Assembly (NCBI RefSeq): GCF_003013475.1
Contig: NZ_PXZO01000002.1
Coordinates: 310,001-374,000, forward strand
Length of the DNA: 64,000 nt
Direction of reading: 5' to 3'
Source of the DNA: Brevibacillus porteri
GTDB lineage: Bacteria; Bacillota; Bacilli; Brevibacillales; Brevibacillaceae
In this document: positions 8,421 to 17,765 of the stretch, one piece after another
Layout: every line of letters starts with the position of its first letter
How positions within the stretch are numbered: the first letter of the stretch is position 1
Translations under genes and position numbers: made by a program
Notes under the pieces: generated by a model
Told to the model about the DNA's origin: nothing
Databases searched by the model: none
The model's input: the letters and a program-made list of their open reading frames with translations, nothing else

Positions 8421-10823
8421 CTAATTTTTTGCCCCATCCTCTTCTACCGTCCACTGTAATAGCGGTTGAAAATCGGCCCATGCCAACTGCATCAGCATTT
8501 CTTGATTCCATTCTTGCTTCGGAATATCCATCAGTCGCACAGCCTGGTTCTGGATCGCCTCTTGCAATAGATTATGGCTAAAACGACCGTTGCCATTCAA
8601 TCGATGATCACTGACTGCTTTATCCAACGACTGCGAGATCATTTCCAGCACGTTCTTCTCAATCGCATACCCTACATCGCATGCAGCCTGTTCAAGAATG
8701 TGCACGAGTTCCTTCACGGTGTAGTCGGGGAACGCAATATATTTTTTAAACCGCGACAAAAGGCCAGGGTTGCTCATCAATAATGAATTCATTTCGAGTG
8801 GGTAGCCTGCGAGGACCACGACCAGATTCTCTTCGTGTTTGGTCATCTCTTCTACGAGCGTGTCAACCGCTTCCTGCCCAAAATCCCGCTCTCCTCCACC
8901 GAGCAGCGAATACGCTTCATCGATAAACAAAACGCCGCCCAAAGCTTCTCGAATTTTTCTGCGAGTAAGCGCTGCGGTCTGACCGACATACCCCGCTACC
9001 AAGTCGGCTCTACTCGCCGTAACAAGATGACCACGTTTCAAATAGCCGATTTCTTGCAAAATCTGCGCATACAGTTGGGCAACCGTCGTCTTCCCTGTGC
9101 CTGGATTCCCAGTAAAGACGGCATGCAGCTCAATCGGACTTTTCGGCAGGCCTCTTGCTGCACGTTCTTGCTGGACGGACACATACGCAGCGATTTTTTT
9201 CAGCTCCGTTTTCACTTGAGCAAGACCAATCAACGCTTGCAGTCTAGCTTCTGCATTCCTTTCTTTTTGCGGCGGATCGAAGCCACGGACATCCTCGGGT
9301 TTCAGAATCGTAAAGTCATCCCATTTCAGTTCCTTACCATCTGTCTCGCGTCCTTTGGCAAAGATTGCATCGAGCACGATATTTGTAACTGCCCGTGCAT
9401 TGCCAAACGTCTCGTCTACTTGCGCTTTTTCAATGCGCTGGCGCAGCGTAATTTTTGCCGCCTCTGTAAGAGTAAAATCGTTCCGTACGGCTACTTCTTC
9501 TGCGATTTGCACCAGTTCGTCCGCCTGATAGTCCGGCAGTAAAAAGTGGCCCGTCTCTGGAAAACGGCTATTCAGCCCAGGATTGGCGTACAAAAAATGA
9601 CGCATTTCTTCGGGATAGCCCGCCAGCATCACGACAAAGCGTCCTGCATACTCGCCACTCGTCATAGCGGATACAAGCGTGTCAATCGCCACTTGTCCGT
9701 AATCACTTCCGGAGCTATCTGGGCGCTTCAAGCTGTATGCCTCATCGATAAACAAGACGCCGCCGTCTGCCTGCTTGATTGCTTCCATGACGCGCTGTTC
9801 TGTCTGTCCCACGTAAGCGCCGACCAACTGAGAACGATCCACTTCGATGAGCTGTCCCTTTGCCAACAATCCGAGCTCCTGATACAGCTTGGCGATCAAG
9901 CGAGCCAAGGTCGTCTTCCCCGTTCCTGGGTTCCCCATCAGCACGAGATGAAGAGGGAGCTGGTCTTTCATATGCCAGCCCTTTTCTTCGCGAAGCTGGC
10001 GATACTGTAGAAATTGCGCTAGCTGCCGAACCCGATGTTTGATCTCGTCCAGGCCGATCAACCGCTCCAATTGCTCTAATGCACTCAAATCTTGTTGAGG
10101 CGCTTTTTCGCGATCTTCTACCCTTTCGTTCCTTTGCGGCAGGAGATTTTCCTTCTGTTCTTGCTGGTTAGTTAAAGCCCGAATCGTCTCTTGCAATTGG
10201 ACGAGCATTTCACTGGAGTAAAAGACCCCGGATAAAGACGCTCCATACGCTTGAACACGTTCTTGCAATTGAATTAATAAATTTTGTCGTTCCGTGTATA
10301 ACAGCACGAGGCCAGCAGCCGTAGCTTCCGTCTCCGCATCGTTCCATTTTTGCGCTGCCTGTAGCGTCTCTTCAGCAAGAGAGCGCCACTTCGTGATGTC
10401 TGCCAGCTCATTGGTTGCCTGCTCTTCCAGCACCTCAACTGTTCTCCTGCGCATGACGACGTTATCCGTTTCACGCACGGACTTGAATTCAGTGAGAAAG
10501 GCATGGGATCGCAACTGTGAAAAGTACAGCTCGAGCTTAACTTCTCCAGCGTAGCGAAAATCAGGGGCTAGTTGAAGCGCACGATCTACCCATTCAGCTG
10601 CCAGCGTATGGCCTCCTGTTTTGTGCATCCGCAAAGCAGACATTCGCGTCAACACCATCGCTTCCATCAAATCAAGCTCTTCGCCTGGATGTTCTTGGCG
10701 ATGCTGTTCGAGCATTTGCAGGAATGTCAGGCATTCGCCTTCGGATAGTGACTGGATGCTGGACGGATTTTCGCTAAAACCTGCAATCAGTACCCTCGGG
10801 TCCCGTTCTTCTTGATGCTGCAT
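8421..10823 (-). CDS. Tandem AAA+ ATPase of the CbxX/CfqX/SpoVK type
   Basis: An 800-residue protein. An N-terminal helical region of about 260 residues is rich in Gln and Glu. Two AAA+ modules follow, each with Walker A GNPGTGKTT (near 297 and 572) and Walker B VLFIDEAYSL. Both modules also keep the pore-like YVGQT segment. B. subtilis SpoVK has one such module; tandem forms are common in Firmicutes and also occur as partners of ESX-type secretion (EccA-like). Partner and substrate are unknown here, and no secretion or sporulation gene is adjacent. The ATG at 10823 has GGAGGAG ten bases upstream; the ATG at 10856 has only a weak site. The 3' end overlaps an inverted repeat (8408-8438) without a U-tract. 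Confidence 0.85.
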   Translation of the reverse strand: MQHQEERDPRVLIAGFSENPSSIQSLSEGECLTFLQMLEQHRQEHPGEELDLMEAMVLTRMSALRMHKTGGHTLAAEWVDRALQLAPDFRYAGEVKLELYFSQLRSHAFLTEFKSVRETDNVVMRRRTVEVLEEQATNELADITKWRSLAEETLQAAQKWNDAETEATAAGLVLLYTERQNLLIQLQERVQAYGASLSGVFYSSEMLVQLQETIRALTNQQEQKENLLPQRNERVEDREKAPQQDLSALEQLERLIGLDEIKHRVRQLAQFLQYRQLREEKGWHMKDQLPLHLVLMGNPGTGKTTLARLIAKLYQELGLLAKGQLIEVDRSQLVGAYVGQTEQRVMEAIKQADGGVLFIDEAYSLKRPDSSGSDYGQVAIDTLVSAMTSGEYAGRFVVMLAGYPEEMRHFLYANPGLNSRFPETGHFLLPDYQADELVQIAEEVAVRNDFTLTEAAKITLRQRIEKAQVDETFGNARAVTNIVLDAIFAKGRETDGKELKWDDFTILKPEDVRGFDPPQKERNAEARLQALIGLAQVKTELKKIAAYVSVQQERAARGLPKSPIELHAVFTGNPGTGKTTVAQLYAQILQEIGYLKRGHLVTASRADLVAGYVGQTAALTRRKIREALGGVLFIDEAYSLLGGGERDFGQEAVDTLVEEMTKHEENLVVVLAGYPLEMNSLLMSNPGLLSRFKKYIAFPDYTVKELVHILEQAACDVGYAIEKNVLEMISQSLDKAVSDHRLNGNGRFSHNLLQEAIQNQAVRLMDIPKQEWNQEMLMQLAWADFQPLLQWTVEEDGAKN

Positions 10824-10902
10824 CTTTTGATTGCTCCTCCCGCTCCATTGTTTCATCCCTGTTGTAGCATATTTAGCCGAACATGAAAAGTCTGTCCGAA
10901 CA

Positions 10903-12087
10903 TTAGAACTCCCCTTGCATGCTCGATGCGGTTTTTTTCACCTTTTGACGCGCGAACAAGATCGCCAAAGTGATGAGGATACCGGCTATACCAAATTCAA
11001 GCCAGACCCCGCCCCATTCTAACAGCATCGCACCTACAACCGGACCTGCAGCCATCCCCGTATAGCGGATGAAATTGTACACACCAATGGACGTTGCACG
11101 CTCTGCTTCAAATACTTCGGATAGCAAAATCGTGTGTGCAGGCATACCTACACCTAAGGTTAAGGCAAACAGCGTACTTGTTACCACAAGCAGGAGAAAA
11201 GAAACATCAGCAGCAGTCATAAAAAGAAACATCGCCAAAGCATTTAAACTGGTCGTCACCAGTAATGTTTTACGTGCTCCCCATCGCTTTTGCAATACAG
11301 CAGACAGCTTGCTACTGATAATAAAGACGACTGACACGAGCAAGAAAACCAATCCGATTATTTCAACGGAGACTGCGTAATGGTTCGTCAATTGCACAGG
11401 GAGAAACAGCAGGAAGCAATAATAGGCATACATTTGGCTAAAACCGATCAAAATGACAGATGCACCAACTGGGTGGAGCAAAATATTACGGAAAGACCCT
11501 AGTGTAAAACCGCCTGATGATGTAGTTTGAGCCTTTTTCGTTTCGGGTAACAATACAGCATTGATGACGACGAGAAAGACTGCACAGATCGCCAAAAACA
11601 AAAAGACCGCAGAATGTCCGCCGATGCCGCCAATCCAGCCTCCTAACAGTGGACCAAGTGCCGGACTGAGCGCAAGCAGCATCTGATAAGTACCCATCGC
11701 AGATGCACGTTGGATTCCTGTAAATATGTCACCAATGATCGTTGCGGCTACGATCGGAATGGCAGCAAACCCCGCCCCTTGTAAAGCCCGGAAAAATAGT
11801 AGTCCATAAATAGAATCGACCAGATAGCATCCGATTGACGCGATCGTGAATAGGATCAGGGCAGGTATCATGACACGTTTTCGGCCGAACCGATCGATAA
11901 ATGGTCCGTAGATGATTTGCATAATCGCGAGCATGACGGTAAAGATTGAAATGGTCCAATTTATCATGGTTGCACTCGTCTGAAACTCTTTTTGCATGGC
12001 TGGTAAAATAGGCATGAACAAATTTTGCGCGAACATACCTAGCATTAGCGTTATCCCAAGTAGGTACAGTACTTTTTTTGGATTCAT
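10903..12087 (-). CDS. MFS drug-resistance transporter (Bcr/CflA-like, DHA1)
   Basis: A 394-residue, 12-helix major facilitator. The loop 2-3 signature GPFIDRFGRKRVMIP is near residue 65, and a helix-5 motif C-like stretch LSPALGPLLGGWIGG is near 140. Bcr/CflA relatives extrude drugs or small metabolites by proton antiport. GAGGAG precedes the ATG at 12087 by 7 bases; the longer frame to 12156 lacks such a site. It lies 85 bases after a MarR-family gene on the same strand, with a MarR-type palindrome in that gap, so it is probably the regulated target. Substrate cannot be predicted. Confidence 0.85.
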   Translation of the reverse strand: MNPKKVLYLLGITLMLGMFAQNLFMPILPAMQKEFQTSATMINWTISIFTVMLAIMQIIYGPFIDRFGRKRVMIPALILFTIASIGCYLVDSIYGLLFFRALQGAGFAAIPIVAATIIGDIFTGIQRASAMGTYQMLLALSPALGPLLGGWIGGIGGHSAVFLFLAICAVFLVVINAVLLPETKKAQTTSSGGFTLGSFRNILLHPVGASVILIGFSQMYAYYCFLLFLPVQLTNHYAVSVEIIGLVFLLVSVVFIISSKLSAVLQKRWGARKTLLVTTSLNALAMFLFMTAADVSFLLLVVTSTLFALTLGVGMPAHTILLSEVFEAERATSIGVYNFIRYTGMAAGPVVGAMLLEWGGVWLEFGIAGILITLAILFARQKVKKTASSMQGEF

Positions 12088-12113
12088 GGTTGCTCTCCTC
12101 TTATCTCTTAAAT

Positions 12114-12133
12114 ATTGTGTCCTCGGAAACAAT
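12114..12133. promoter_or_regulatory. Second MarR-type operator, in front of the MFS gene
   Basis: ATTGTGTCC-TC-GGAAACAAT is an inverted repeat with one mismatch. Its core matches the perfect palindrome upstream of the marR-type gene (12669-12692). It lies just upstream of the MFS start. Confidence 0.6.
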
Positions 12134-12172
12134 TTTCGTAAAAAAATAATGAACACCAGTTGTATAATTCCC

Positions 12173-12640
12173 CTAATCTTCTGTTGCTTCTCTTATGACC
12201 TCATCCAAAAATGCCAATTCAGCTGGAGAATATCTATCCAAAAATCGGTACATGTCCATCTCCAGTCGTTGATGGTAGTGTTCGTGAATCTCGTTTACCA
12301 TTTCTCCTACTGATGTCAGCCGAAAAAAAACTTCCTTCTGATTGTCTTCGAGCTGATAGCGCTCAAGTAATCCTTTCTTCAAAAGCTTGACTGTTATTTT
12401 GGATATCGCACTCTTTGTTACCCCAATATGCTGTGCAATTGTCGTAACATTGACTCGATCTTTTCCCCCTACCTCTTGAAGGACGTGGAGCTCTGTTACG
12501 GATAACCTACCAACTTTATCGTAATCAGGTACGCTGCTTTTGATATCGCGCAATAGCATTTCTTCACGCAGCTTGCTGCGCTCCTCCTGTTTATGTAGAA
12601 AGGTGATCCAGCGATTCCAAAGCTTCTTTTTCGGGTCCAA
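12173..12640 (-). CDS. MarR-family transcriptional regulator
   Basis: A 155-residue winged-helix regulator. The recognition region VTTIAQHIGVTKSAISKI lies near 65-85, followed by a wing of the LEDNQKEVFFRLT type (about 100-112). MarR proteins are ligand-responsive repressors that often control an adjacent efflux pump. The start is TTG at 12640 with GAGGAG 11 bases upstream, a slightly long spacing; no better in-frame start exists. A perfect 11-bp palindrome lies just upstream, and a near-identical one precedes the downstream MFS pump. This indicates autoregulation plus pump control. The inducing compound is unknown. Confidence 0.88.
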   Translation of the reverse strand: MDPKKKLWNRWITFLHKQEERSKLREEMLLRDIKSSVPDYDKVGRLSVTELHVLQEVGGKDRVNVTTIAQHIGVTKSAISKITVKLLKKGLLERYQLEDNQKEVFFRLTSVGEMVNEIHEHYHQRLEMDMYRFLDRYSPAELAFLDEVIREATED

Positions 12641-12668
12641 TGCAGCATCAGCTCCTCATCTATTTCGA

Positions 12669-12692
12669 ACTTTGTTTCCAAGGAAACAAAGT
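12669..12692. promoter_or_regulatory. MarR-type operator upstream of the regulator
   Basis: ACTTTGTTTCC-AA-GGAAACAAAGT is a perfect 24-base inverted repeat, 28 bases upstream of the regulator start. The same core recurs at 12114-12133. The pairing of sites makes it a very likely binding site for the adjacent MarR protein. Confidence 0.75.
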
Positions 12693-12725
12693 AACCTTAT
12701 CATGAGATTTCCTTTTGCGCAAGAA

Positions 12726-12755
12726 AAAACCGCAGCCCTGCATTCGCAAGCTGCG
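12726..12755 (-). terminator. Terminator of the 67-residue small gene
   Basis: On the minus strand CGCAGC pairs with GCTGCG, and GGTTTTTTC follows. It lies 16 bases after the stop of the small gene at 12771. Confidence 0.7.
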
Positions 12756-12770
12756 TTCCGAGACCAGTCT

Positions 12771-12974
12771 CTATCCATTTAGATTGCCCAATTCCTTGTC
12801 CGCACTGAAATGAGCACGAGCAGCCTCAAACACTTCACTTTCCGATCCGGCCGAGATTTTAAAGCTCGATACTACTTTCTTGCCGCATCGTACTTGAACA
12901 TTATACTGTGAATCTCCATCATACGTTGACTCGAAATGATAATCTTCACCATTGACCTGAATGGTTCGTTCCAT
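12771..12974 (-). CDS. Small hypothetical protein (67 aa)
   Basis: I do not recognise a family. The protein starts MERTIQVNGEDYHFE and is mixed charged/polar with a predicted beta-rich first half (YNVQVRCGKKVVSSFKI) and a helical end (SEVFEAARAHFSADKE). It has no signal peptide or membrane segment. GGGAGGTGTAACC before the ATG at 12974 is a strong site; the longer frame to 13019 has none. It has its own terminator. It lies next to a decayed oxidoreductase gene but shares no sequence with it. Confidence 0.65.
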   Translation of the reverse strand: MERTIQVNGEDYHFESTYDGDSQYNVQVRCGKKVVSSFKISAGSESEVFEAARAHFSADKELGNLNG

Positions 12975-13015
12975 GGTTACACCTCCCACCTTAGTGTGAC
13001 CAAGCAACATGGCAA

Positions 13016-13304
13016 TCATCCAATATTTTGTTGCAAGGAAATCGTTTTTCCCGTTGCAGCTGACTCCATGGCCGCTTCGATAATCAAAAGAGCGATAAGC
13101 CCATCTTTTCCTCTGTCGTGATGATATGATGCATTTCGTTCGTCGAGCAGTCGCTGATCGCTTGAACCTCAGGATGATGAACGACCTCCTGCCAGCTAGC
13201 CGCTACCGTACCCCCGTACTTTGCAACCAGCTTCTGTGCACGATCCGGATTAGCCCTTCGTTTGCAATGAAACCGCAGCCAATAATCCCTACTTTTATGC
13301 TCAT
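13016..13304 (-). pseudogene. Remnant of a Gfo/Idh/MocA-family oxidoreductase
   Basis: A strong site (AAAGGAGGAGCAATC) and ATG at 13304 open a perfect dehydrogenase start, MSIKVGIIGCGFIA. That frame ends early. The next frame carries the family's following segment (RAQKLVAKYGGTVAASWQEV, then HPEVQAISDCST). Near 13100 the reading moves to a third frame, encoding the typical family C-terminus GLIALLIIEAAMESAATGK up to TGA at 13016. Three pieces in order in three frames, with most of a normal 330-residue protein missing, show an internal deletion plus frameshifts. It is non-functional. It sits at the downstream edge of the lipopeptide operon. Confidence 0.85.
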
Positions 13305-13380
13305 GATTGCTCCTCCTTTGTGTTGAACCCTTGACAGACTCACCTGTCGTAAAAGTTATTCGCTCTAGGAAGTTGTTAGA

Positions 13381-13412
13381 GGGCACAACGCTGGTTCAAC
13401 AGCACTGTGCCC
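13381..13412. terminator. Hairpin after the RND gene, possible end of the lipopeptide operon
   Basis: GGGCACA and TGTGCCC pair, with an inner CGCTG/CAGC pair and a short loop. No clean U-tract follows on the minus strand, so termination is only possible. It is the only strong hairpin between the last operon gene and the remnant oxidoreductase. Confidence 0.4.
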
Positions 13413-13423
13413 CGTTTCCCTTT

Positions 13424-16400
13424 TTACAAATCAGCAATGCGATGCGCTTTTTTTCGAGCTACTCTCTTTTCACGAATTCCCTCAAAGATCGAATAAAGAA
13501 CGGGAACCAAAACTAGCGTTACGAGTGTATGGAAAATCAACCCTGCAATTACCCCGGTAGCAAGCGGTGCCTCTAGTTCCGCTCCTTCCGCAACTGCGAG
13601 TCCCATCGGCAGCATACCGAGTATCGCTGTCAGCTTGGTCATAATCACCGGACGAACACGATCGCGCGTGCCCTGTACAATCGCTTCTTCCAACCCCATC
13701 CCCCGTGAGCGGAGCAGATTGATTCTGTCAATTAACAAAATCGCATTGGAAACAACAATTCCCACCAGCATGACGAGCCCAATCATCGCCATCTCACCAA
13801 AGGTTCGCTGCGTGATCACGAATCCGAGAATGACTCCCACCAAGGCCATAGGCAGTGACAGCATGATAATAAACGGCTGAGATAATCTCCCAAACTGCGC
13901 CACCATAATCACATAGATGAGGGAGACGACTGCTACCAAGACGATGATTCCCTGGGTAAAGGTGTTATTCTGTTCCTTCAAATCTCCAGCGATCTCGATC
14001 TTGTATCCAGCGGGCAATTCCACAGTGCCCAGCTTCTCATTGATTTGTCTGCCCGCCGTACCAATGTCCGTGCCCAACAGTTCTGCTGACACGGTGATGA
14101 TTTGTTCTCCTTTTTCATGCTTGATTGTGATCGGAGATTTGCTGAAATGGAAATCGACCAACTCGTGTAACGGCACCTGTGCGCCTGTTTCGGTTCGAAT
14201 CATCGTGTGTTGGAGTTGATCAGGATGTGTCACCCATGTCTCTGGAAATCTGGCAACAATAGAGGTTTCGATACCATTTTGACTGATTGTGGATAGGGAT
14301 TGCTCCCCAAGCAGCATACTGATTTGGCTGTCCAATGAATCTGAGTCAACCTGTAATTGCGACATTGCCTCCTGATTTGGTGTCAGCGTTACTTTTTCCT
14401 TCCCTTTTTCAAAGTCATTCCGAATGTTGACTACACCGGGGATGCTCCCCAGCATTTCTTCTACTTTTGTGGAAACCGACCGGGAAACCTCTAAATCTTC
14501 GCCCGCGACCTGCAACTCAATAGGTGCCGATTCACCTGAGAAGCCAAATGTCAAACTCGTCCGTTCCACTCCGTCAATGGCATTCAAGCGCCCGTTTACT
14601 TCTTGCATAAATTCTTCTTTCTCTTGTGTTCGTTGCGATTTGGTCACTAATGTAATATTTAACTCGACGGTCTCTTTCTTTGCCGTAAAAAAGACTTGAT
14701 TGACGTCGGACAACTCTCTCAACGCTTTTTCCGCTTCAACTGCCGCTGTTCGCGCCTGTTCCAAGCTAGTGCCATCGGGCATCGTGAGCGTGGCAAAAAT
14801 TTGATTCTCATTGGCATTCAAGCCATTTCCTATTTTTATCAATGGGAAGAGACCCAATGCCCCTACAAACACCGCAAGAGCCACCAGCAATGTGAGAATT
14901 CGATGACGAAGGGTTACCAGCAGTAATCGCTGAAAGAGAGAAACAATCCGATTTTTCCCTTTTTCGCTAGGGGACTGCAACTGTTTATCATGTTGAAGAA
15001 AACGCTCGGAAAAAATTGGAACAAATAGAAAAGCTGCAATCGTTGACGCAAGAATGGTAGAGGTAACGGTAAACGCAATGGTATGAAGAATAGGCTTCAG
15101 CCACTGTTCAAAATCCGCGACCACAAGCGGTAAAAACACAATAATCAAAGTTAATTGGGAAGCAAAAACAGGTGCTATGACTTCTTTTGAGCCCTGAACG
15201 ATGGCCTGTTTCAGCTGCATTCCCTTTTCTCTCAAATGATAAATACTCTCCAGAACAACGATCGCGGCGTCAACAATCAATCCGATTGACAAACTCAGTG
15301 ATATCAATACCACCATGTCAATGTTATATCCGGCAGCTTTCAAAGCGATGAAAGTCATCAGGATGGAGAGAGGCAGCGTCGTTGCAATGACCATTGTCAC
15401 ACGCCAATTTCGCAGGAATACCCAGAGCACGAGGATTGCCAATATTCCCCCAATGACAACATCTCGACTCAAATTGGTGATCGCTTTTTTAATAAAGGAG
15501 ACGGATTCAAACATGACTCTCATCTCGTAGTTTCCGCCCGCCTCATTATTGATTTGCCTCACAACTTCCTCGACTTTTTTCTGTGTAGTGATCAGGTCAC
15601 TCCCTGCAGCACGCTTTACACTGATTTGTACAAAGAGGTTTCCTTCTGTCATGGAAATAGCGTCCTTCACGCTTCCGCGTAAGTCACTCACCGTTGCCAA
15701 TTGTTCGAGTGCAACCTTGCCCTTGGGTGTCTTGATCAAAATGTTTTTGAACTCTTCTACATTTTTTAAGCTGTTGTCAATCATCACAACGGTGTCGAAC
15801 CCCGGATTCTCCAATATCCCCACTGCTTTTTTCCAATTGGCACCCTGAAGCTGACTAACAACATCCGCTGCTGTCGTTCGATAGGCAGTAAGCCGTTCAG
15901 GAAGAAATGTTATCGCAACCTTATTTTCAAAACCGTCCTCGGATATGACCACTTCCTTCACACCCGGGACGGATTCTATTCGATCCTTAATGGTCGTTTT
16001 CAGCAAGGTGAGCATGGTCTGTGTATCGGTACCCACCATTGCGTAGTCGATTAAGTCCTCATCACCTAAATTGGTTTGCGTGACCGTAACGGTATCCACT
16101 ACTTTGGGAAACTCGTTGCGCAGCCGATTCACAATATTTTGTGTCTCTTGTTTGACCTTTTCACCTTCCCCATCCTCTGCAAGGATCGAGATGCCAGAAA
16201 ACCCCGTCCCTGTTTTCGATGAGAAATTTTTAATGCCAGCCACAGATTTCAATTCCTGCTCTATTTTTTTCGTGACCTTTTCCACCATCTCTTCAGGTGG
16301 CAGCGCTCCTCCTGAAATATTCACTTCGATCCAAGGCAAATTCGTTTTCGGCACGAGCTCCACGTGGAAGGAAAAGAGAGCACCGATTCCGGTAAGCACG

Positions 16401-16465
16401 ATGAGGAATGTGCACAAATAGAGGATCACTTTTCGTTTCAGCAAAAAGAGAATGACCTTGTCCAT
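13424..16465 (-). CDS. RND-superfamily efflux permease (AcrB/SwrC-like)
   Basis: A 1013-residue protein with the duplicated RND plan: one N-terminal helix, a large extracellular loop (about 35-325), six helices, a second large loop (about 540-820) and a final helix bundle. The helix-4 stretch SIGLIVDAAIVVLESIYHL near 400 and its counterpart VSNAILLIDRINLL are characteristic. In Bacillus the relative SwrC/YerP exports and protects against surfactin. It starts 3 bases after the adaptor stop and is the last gene of the lipopeptide operon. I infer product export or self-protection. The energy source would be proton motive force. Confidence 0.88.
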   Translation of the reverse strand: MDKVILFLLKRKVILYLCTFLIVLTGIGALFSFHVELVPKTNLPWIEVNISGGALPPEEMVEKVTKKIEQELKSVAGIKNFSSKTGTGFSGISILAEDGEGEKVKQETQNIVNRLRNEFPKVVDTVTVTQTNLGDEDLIDYAMVGTDTQTMLTLLKTTIKDRIESVPGVKEVVISEDGFENKVAITFLPERLTAYRTTAADVVSQLQGANWKKAVGILENPGFDTVVMIDNSLKNVEEFKNILIKTPKGKVALEQLATVSDLRGSVKDAISMTEGNLFVQISVKRAAGSDLITTQKKVEEVVRQINNEAGGNYEMRVMFESVSFIKKAITNLSRDVVIGGILAILVLWVFLRNWRVTMVIATTLPLSILMTFIALKAAGYNIDMVVLISLSLSIGLIVDAAIVVLESIYHLREKGMQLKQAIVQGSKEVIAPVFASQLTLIIVFLPLVVADFEQWLKPILHTIAFTVTSTILASTIAAFLFVPIFSERFLQHDKQLQSPSEKGKNRIVSLFQRLLLVTLRHRILTLLVALAVFVGALGLFPLIKIGNGLNANENQIFATLTMPDGTSLEQARTAAVEAEKALRELSDVNQVFFTAKKETVELNITLVTKSQRTQEKEEFMQEVNGRLNAIDGVERTSLTFGFSGESAPIELQVAGEDLEVSRSVSTKVEEMLGSIPGVVNIRNDFEKGKEKVTLTPNQEAMSQLQVDSDSLDSQISMLLGEQSLSTISQNGIETSIVARFPETWVTHPDQLQHTMIRTETGAQVPLHELVDFHFSKSPITIKHEKGEQIITVSAELLGTDIGTAGRQINEKLGTVELPAGYKIEIAGDLKEQNNTFTQGIIVLVAVVSLIYVIMVAQFGRLSQPFIIMLSLPMALVGVILGFVITQRTFGEMAMIGLVMLVGIVVSNAILLIDRINLLRSRGMGLEEAIVQGTRDRVRPVIMTKLTAILGMLPMGLAVAEGAELEAPLATGVIAGLIFHTLVTLVLVPVLYSIFEGIREKRVARKKAHRIADL

Positions 16466-16468
16466 CGG

Positions 16469-17737
16469 TTACTCCCCTTTCACCGTAACGTCTTCTCCTT
16501 CGGCGTAGTACGTTATGCCGGAGATTAGGATTTGATTGCCTGACTGAAGACCTGATAGAATCTCGACGTTATTTCCAAAAATTTGCCCAACTTCCACGTC
16601 GCGTCTCTTGATTACACCATTCTCGACAACCATGACGAAGCGCTGTGTTTCCTTAATCCCAACGCTTTGGACAGGAACGAGCATTCCATTCACTTTGCGT
16701 GACATCTCTACAGTCGCGACCATCCCCTCGATCAACACGTTGTCTTTATTGGAAACAGCTATCTCTACAAGATACTTTCCCGTTTCCTGGTTAAGTACAG
16801 GTGAGATAAATGTAATGGTCCCTTTACTTTTGCCCTTTCCCTCCACTGCCACAGGCACCGTGTCCCCTTGCTTGTAGTTTTCCATCACATCTAATGGGAC
16901 ATCGACCTTCAGCTTCACTTCCGAGCTATCAACCAGGTGAATGATACTTTCACCTGGCTGGGCAAGACTACCTGCCTTTTGGGTCACATCGATGACCGTT
17001 CCGCTAAATGGCGCGACGAGTTGCGTTTCTTGAAGGGTTTTCTTTGCGAGCTCTACTTCACTGGCCGCTTGTTTCAAATCGGCATCTGCACTGGCAATCT
17101 CGTTGACTTCCGCACCCTTTAGCAACTTCTCCAACGTAATTCGCGCCTCTTGTAGCGAAATCTCGTTTTGCTCTTTTTCCGACTGTACACTGTCCAGCTC
17201 ACTCTGCGAAATAGCGCCGCCCTTAAACAGCTCTTGGGCTGTCTCCCATTTCCGTTGCGCATCCTTCATGCGCTTTTCCTGGCTGTCCACTGCCAAGCGT
17301 TGTTTGCTGATGAGATCGGCGCTTGCTCCTTGCAACGTTTTTGAACGCAACGCAGATGCGCTTTGAACCTGGCTTTGTGCCGCTTCCAGCCCTTTTTGAT
17401 AATAGTTCGTATTTAATGAACTTAATACCTGGCCCTGTGTCACCTTTGCCCCTTTTGTTACGTTCATTCGTTCAATCGTACCAGAAGCCCCAAAGGCTAA
17501 ATGGCTCTCCTGTTTGTATTCAACGAAAGCAGTAAGTGGTATCGGCAAGGAATCCGTCTGTTTTACGGTGTGCACTTGCACGTTCTTTTGTTTGGTTTGC
17601 TCCGTTTCCTGTTTCGTTTCCACTCCACACCCCGTGATGAACATCAGTACAACGGTCAAAACGACATAGTGCATACTCTTCACGTAGAGTCCTCCAAGTA
17701 GTTTTGTCATTGTCTTTTTGAATGAAGCTGACATCAT
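16469..17737 (-). CDS. RND adaptor subunit (HlyD/MFP family), probable lipoprotein
   Basis: A 422-residue membrane-fusion-type adaptor. An N-terminal hydrophobic segment ends in FITGC, a lipobox-like cysteine near residue 37, so it is probably anchored to the outer face of the membrane. Then come a split lipoyl domain (GTIERMNVTKGAKVTQGQVL and VAPFSGTVIDVTQKAGSL), a coiled-coil hairpin between them, and beta-barrel and C-terminal domains (SGLQSGNQILISG). GAGAGAGA precedes paired ATGs at 17737/17734; a longer frame to 17788 would overlap the MFS gene. Coupled to the RND permease. A Gram-positive cell has no outer membrane, so the adaptor probably helps capture substrate at the surface. Confidence 0.85.
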   Translation of the reverse strand: MMSASFKKTMTKLLGGLYVKSMHYVVLTVVLMFITGCGVETKQETEQTKQKNVQVHTVKQTDSLPIPLTAFVEYKQESHLAFGASGTIERMNVTKGAKVTQGQVLSSLNTNYYQKGLEAAQSQVQSASALRSKTLQGASADLISKQRLAVDSQEKRMKDAQRKWETAQELFKGGAISQSELDSVQSEKEQNEISLQEARITLEKLLKGAEVNEIASADADLKQAASEVELAKKTLQETQLVAPFSGTVIDVTQKAGSLAQPGESIIHLVDSSEVKLKVDVPLDVMENYKQGDTVPVAVEGKGKSKGTITFISPVLNQETGKYLVEIAVSNKDNVLIEGMVATVEMSRKVNGMLVPVQSVGIKETQRFVMVVENGVIKRRDVEVGQIFGNNVEILSGLQSGNQILISGITYYAEGEDVTVKGE

Positions 17738-17765
17738 ATTCTCTCTCTCGTTATCGTGACCTTGC

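Noticed and set aside
12971-13019. Joining the 67-residue gene with the remnant oxidoreductase as one gene
   Set aside because: The small gene has its own ribosome site and terminator, and its sequence is unrelated to the oxidoreductase family.
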